64,000 nt of DNA from an uncultured Flavobacteriaceae bacterium. GTDB lineage: Bacteria; Bacteroidota; Bacteroidia; Flavobacteriales; Flavobacteriaceae. The translations under genes were made by a program, and so were the position numbers. Location of the stretch: NCBI GenBank assembly GCA_905479475.1, contig CAJQMT010000015.1, positions 89,798-153,797 on the forward strand, written 5' to 3'. The notes under the pieces are model-generated. The model did not search any database. It was not told the DNA's origin and saw only the letters and a program-made list of their open reading frames with translations. Below are positions 60,899 to 64,000 of the stretch, one piece after another (within the stretch, counting starts at the first letter, position 1; every line of letters begins with the position of its first letter).

Positions 60899-62527
60899 TT
60901 ATGTTTGAATGATCCCTAAATTGAAAGGCTTTTCGATAGGGGCATGGTTGGCGGCCTCAATTCCAGTGCTAATCCACTTTCTTGTGTCTAAAGGATTGAT
61001 AACGGCATCCGTCCATAAGTGAGCAGCCGCATAATACGGAGAGGTTTGTTTGTCGTATTTTTCTTTGATGGATTCAAGAATTTCAGCTTCTCTCTCTGGT
61101 GTAATGATTTCTCCTTTTTTCTTCAAAGCAGAAGTTTCAATTTGCAACAATACTTTGGCTGCTTGCATACCTCCCATAACTGCCAAGCGAGCACTTGGCC
61201 ATGCACAAATCAATCTCGGATCATATGCTTTTCCACACATGGCATAATTTCCTGCTCCATAAGAGTTGCCAATAATGACAGTAAACTTGGGGACAACGGA
61301 ATTACTTACTGCGTTGACCATTTTTGCCCCATCTTTTATAATTCCGCCATGTTCCGATTTGCTACCTACCATAAAACCTGTAACATCTTGTAAGAAAACC
61401 AATGGAATTTTTTTCTGATTACAATTGGCAATAAACCTTGTCGCTTTGTCTGCACTGTCGGAATAAATTACACCACCAAACTGCATTTCTTTCTTCGCTG
61501 TTTTTACAACTTTTCTCTGATTTGCCACAATCCCAACTGCCCAACCGTCAATCCTTGCGTAGCCACAAATGATGGATTTTCCATAATTTTCTTTGTATTC
61601 TTCAAAATTGGAATCATCTATCAAGCGCTTGATGATTTCATTCATGTCGTATTGATCAGTTCTTAACTTCGGTAAAATTCCAAAAATATCTTCAGGATTT
61701 TCTTTCGGTGTTTTTGGAGAAATTCTATTGTATCCAGCTTTTTCAAAATCTCCAATTTTACTGACAATATTTTTTATAGTATCCAAGGCATCCTTATCGT
61801 CTTTAGATTTGTAATCCGTTACACCAGAAATTTCACAATGCGTCGAAGCGCCTCCCAAAGTCTCATTGTCAATACTTTCACCAATGGCTGCCTTCACTAA
61901 ATAACTTCCCGCTAAAAAGATACTTCCTGTTTTGTCGACAATCAAAGCTTCGTCGCTCATAATAGGTAAATAAGCACCTCCAGCAACACAGCTACCCATC
62001 ACAGCAGAAATTTGAGTAATTCCCATGCTGCTCATTAGGGCATTGTTTCTGAAAATTCTACCAAAATGTTCTTTATCTGGGAAAATTTCGTCCTGCATAG
62101 GTAAATAAACGCCAGCGCTGTCTACCAAATAAATAACAGGTATTTTATTCTCCATGGCAATCTCTTGCGCACGCAAATTCTTTTTAGCCGTAATTGGAAA
62201 CCAAGCACCCGCCTTTACAGAAGCATCATTTGCAACAACGATACATTGCTTGCCTTGAACATGACCTATTTTCACTACAACTCCTCCAGATGGACATCCG
62301 CCATGCTCTTGATACATGTCATCACCAACAAGTGCTCCAATTTCGATAGCTTTCTTATCATCATCTAGTAAGTAAGCAACGCGTTCTCTCGCTGTTAATT
62401 TTCCTTTGGAACGAATTTTTTCCAAACGTTTCTCTCCACCACCTTTATAAACCTTTAGGAGTTTTTTCTTCAAAGCACTCGTTAAAAGCCTATTATAATC
62501 CTCATTTGTATTGAAATTGATATCCAT
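60899..62527 (-). CDS. Acyl-CoA carboxylase beta (carboxyltransferase) subunit
   Basis: A 542-residue biotin-dependent carboxyltransferase. The two crotonase-like domains have GKLTARERVAYLLD, DSAGVYLPMQDEIF, ISAVMGSCVAGGAYLP and, in the second, FLQDVTGFMVGSKSEHGGIIKDGAKMVNAV and NSYGAGNYAMCGKAYDPRL. The pattern resembles methylcrotonyl-CoA carboxylase beta more than propionyl-CoA carboxylase (EHGG and QDEIF segments), fitting with the HMG-CoA lyase near 33 kb. No alpha or biotin carboxylase subunit is adjacent. Confidence 0.9.
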   Translation of the reverse strand: MDINFNTNEDYNRLLTSALKKKLLKVYKGGGEKRLEKIRSKGKLTARERVAYLLDDDKKAIEIGALVGDDMYQEHGGCPSGGVVVKIGHVQGKQCIVVANDASVKAGAWFPITAKKNLRAQEIAMENKIPVIYLVDSAGVYLPMQDEIFPDKEHFGRIFRNNALMSSMGITQISAVMGSCVAGGAYLPIMSDEALIVDKTGSIFLAGSYLVKAAIGESIDNETLGGASTHCEISGVTDYKSKDDKDALDTIKNIVSKIGDFEKAGYNRISPKTPKENPEDIFGILPKLRTDQYDMNEIIKRLIDDSNFEEYKENYGKSIICGYARIDGWAVGIVANQRKVVKTAKKEMQFGGVIYSDSADKATRFIANCNQKKIPLVFLQDVTGFMVGSKSEHGGIIKDGAKMVNAVSNSVVPKFTVIIGNSYGAGNYAMCGKAYDPRLICAWPSARLAVMGGMQAAKVLLQIETSALKKKGEIITPEREAEILESIKEKYDKQTSPYYAAAHLWTDAVINPLDTRKWISTGIEAANHAPIEKPFNLGIIQT

Positions 62528-62744
62528 TGAGACCGTCTTGTTTTTATGGCGCTAATGTACAAAATAACTGGAAGAAAAAGAGTTTAAATACAACGTCTGT
62601 TTGTGGAATTGAATAATTAAAAATAGTTTGATTAATTTCGTTTTTAGAACCAAAGACTCGCGTAATAAAAATAAGTGAAATTAAAGGATAACATTTTATA
62701 TGTTGCTTTCAACTGTGTGAGAGAATAATTGATAATAGAAATGT

Positions 62745-63614
62745 ATGAAAACACGAAGCGTGTATAAAAGGAGCAAAAGTAATTTTGTCAATATGGGTTC
62801 CATTCGATTGCGCCAACCGATTCCAAGTTTTGGGATAAACGATGTCGATCCATTTATTTTATTGCACCATTACGGTCCTTATGAAATCAATTCAAAAAGC
62901 AACCCGTTTGATTTAGGCCCTCATCCACATCGAGGTTTTGAACCCATTACTTTTTTGATTCAAGGGAATCAGTTGCATAGAGATTCTCTAGGAAATGAAA
63001 GTTTAGTGAAAGCTGGAGACGTGCAATGGACAACCGCAGGAAATGGAGTTGTTCATGCGGAGGGACCGTGCAAAGAATTTGTCCAAAAAGGAGGTAAGTT
63101 AGAAGGTATTCAGCTTTGGTTAAACCTTCCCGCCAAACATAAAATGATGAATCCTGCCTATCAACACATTAAAAATAATGATTTTTCAAAGATAACATCA
63201 GAAGATGCTAGCTTGACTTTGAAAGTTGTGGCAGGAAATTATGAAGAAAAAAAAGGAATGATTGTAACGCAAACAGAGGTAAATGTTTTGTGGGGGAATG
63301 TAGTTCCTGGGAATAGTTCTTTTATAAAAGTGCCCGAAAAGCATGATGGCTTGATTTATTTGATTAAAGGAAGTCTCGTGATAAATGATAGCGAATTTCT
63401 CTCAGAAGAAGGGGATAGGATGTTTATTTTAGGCAATGACGGAAATGGTTTCGCTCTCAAAGCAACTGCTGAAAGTGAATTTCTTGTGCTTTCGGGTGTT
63501 CCAATAAAAGAACCGATTGTTTCGCATGGTCCTTTTGTCATGAATACTGCGGAAGAAATCAAACAGGCAATTCATGATTTTCAAAAAGGAAAGATGGGGT
63601 ATCTTTCCGAATGA
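62745..63614 (+). CDS. Pirin-family cupin protein
   Basis: A 289-residue bicupin. The metal site is in the N-terminal cupin: FDLGPHPHRGFEPITFLIQG and VHAEGP supply His and Glu ligands. The C-terminal cupin lacks a clear metal motif. Bacterial pirins include quercetin dioxygenases and redox-linked regulators; function here is unknown. The upstream 217 bases are A/T-rich without a clear promoter. It is a stand-alone gene. Confidence 0.92.
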   Translation: MKTRSVYKRSKSNFVNMGSIRLRQPIPSFGINDVDPFILLHHYGPYEINSKSNPFDLGPHPHRGFEPITFLIQGNQLHRDSLGNESLVKAGDVQWTTAGNGVVHAEGPCKEFVQKGGKLEGIQLWLNLPAKHKMMNPAYQHIKNNDFSKITSEDASLTLKVVAGNYEEKKGMIVTQTEVNVLWGNVVPGNSSFIKVPEKHDGLIYLIKGSLVINDSEFLSEEGDRMFILGNDGNGFALKATAESEFLVLSGVPIKEPIVSHGPFVMNTAEEIKQAIHDFQKGKMGYLSE

Positions 63615-63875
63615 AATGGTGAGCTGTTTTGAAAAAGATTTTTCAATCTTGTTTGTCTATGTACCCAGTTGTTTTACTTTTATTTCATAAAGTAGAAACA
63701 TTAATAAAGATGAGATGCTTTTTTGTAGTGGGGAAATTATGCTGCTGAAAAAAAGTTTTTGGCCTTAGTTTTCTAAAAGGAATAAATCAAGAGGATGAAA
63801 AAATTATTTTTTAAAAGTTAATTAGTTGTATCTTAGTAGTTCCCATTTTTTTTAAAAAATAATTTTGATTTTGTA
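63615..63875. other. Non-coding spacer before rRNA-type promoter
   Basis: A/T-rich spacer with no supported gene. A weak hairpin (TTGAAAA...TTTTCAA near 63629-63646) after the pirin stop may terminate it. Confidence 0.5.
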
Positions 63876-63906
63876 TTGTCAGAATAAAAAGAGGTTCTAT
63901 ATTTGC
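63876..63906 (+). promoter_or_regulatory. Strong stable-RNA promoter at right edge
   Basis: ATTG at 63876-63879, 19 bases, TATATTTG at 63899-63906, followed by CACCCGC. It shares the TTTGCACCCG start region with the tRNA-Lys-Tyr-Lys and tRNA-His promoters. Confidence 0.75.
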
Positions 63907-64000
63907 ACCCGCTAAAGGGAATAAAATTGATTTAGTTTTTTTAGTGAGTTTGATTAATCAAACGTACGATCATTGAGAATATTGAAATTGACAGCGTAAA
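63907..64000 (+). ncRNA. Probable rRNA operon leader (16S gene beyond window)
   Basis: The last bases (ATTGAAATTGACAGCGTAAA) resemble the antitermination-type leader found just upstream of 16S rRNA genes in Flavobacteriaceae, by memory of the group. No mature 16S sequence is inside the window. TTTGATTAATCAAACG near 63949-63964 forms a small palindrome in the leader. Confidence 0.55.

Overview
This window is chromosomal DNA from a member of the Flavobacteriaceae (Bacteroidota). The evidence is the low-GC, densely packed gene content, the characteristic promoters (TTTG about 19 bases before a TAnnTTTG box, no clear Shine-Dalgarno dependence), a menaquinone gene (menC), bacillithiol synthesis (bshB1), an imelysin/DUF4856/TonB iron cluster, DUF3276, long-form NusB and an OstA-like protein next to purA. 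The genus cannot be fixed from this sequence. No phage, insertion sequence, CRISPR array or defence island is visible: this is core chromosome, and the interesting material is mostly regulatory or lies in variant active sites.

Layout. 1-10.1 kb, mostly minus strand: a class III aminotransferase cut by the window edge, OstA/LptA-like protein, purA, a Fur-family regulator, a plus-strand 2-hydroxyacid dehydrogenase wedged in, RelA/SpoT, an M48 (Ste24-like) protease and a TrmH-family methyltransferase. 10.1-20 kb: dnaK behind a near-perfect sigma-54 promoter, a cysteine-free endonuclease III, Bcp peroxiredoxin, PriA, MenC and a UvrD/PcrA helicase. 20-24.6 kb: a cobalamin locus (TonB receptor under a B12 riboswitch, a cytosolic B12-binding-type protein and a divergent lipoprotein binding protein), then a cyclophilin-FKBP fusion. 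25.8-31 kb: five tRNA genes (Gly, Lys, Tyr, Lys, His), MlaEF-type lipid transporter genes, KdsC, a DUF2520 protein, a glutathione-peroxidase-like enzyme and BshB1.

31-41 kb: a small basic ORF overlapping a YchJ-type gene, a cold-shock-domain protein, PyrD, HMG-CoA-lyase-like protein, then an iron/haem cluster (DUF4856 lipoprotein, imelysin-like lipoprotein, TonB receptor, haem-binding CxxCH protein) and a convergent di-iron sterol-desaturase-family gene. Both ends of this cluster carry the same Fur-box-like element. 41-49 kb: M20 deacetylase, a DbpA-like helicase with a DEFD motif, a VF530 protein, guaB with a strong palindromic operator candidate, a second DEAD-box helicase, a PUR/DUF3276 protein and an ABC exporter half. 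49-56 kb: nusB, a DUF1573 lipoprotein, yajC, a YbbR-like protein, coaE, a two-component system, idi, a small membrane protein and a QueD-like enzyme. 56-64 kb: YhcH-like and YebC proteins, the pta-ackA pair, an acyl-CoA carboxylase beta subunit and a pirin. The right edge ends in what looks like the promoter and leader of an rRNA operon.

Connections. The Fur-family protein at 4.1-4.6 kb is a candidate reader of the boxes around the iron cluster (inference). The RelA/SpoT enzyme fits with three stable-RNA promoters that share a TTTGCACCCG start region (inference). Several starts were reset from promoter position, notably OstA-like, dnaK and the PPIase; UvrD, one DEAD helicase, OstA-like and the small membrane protein appear to start with TTG.
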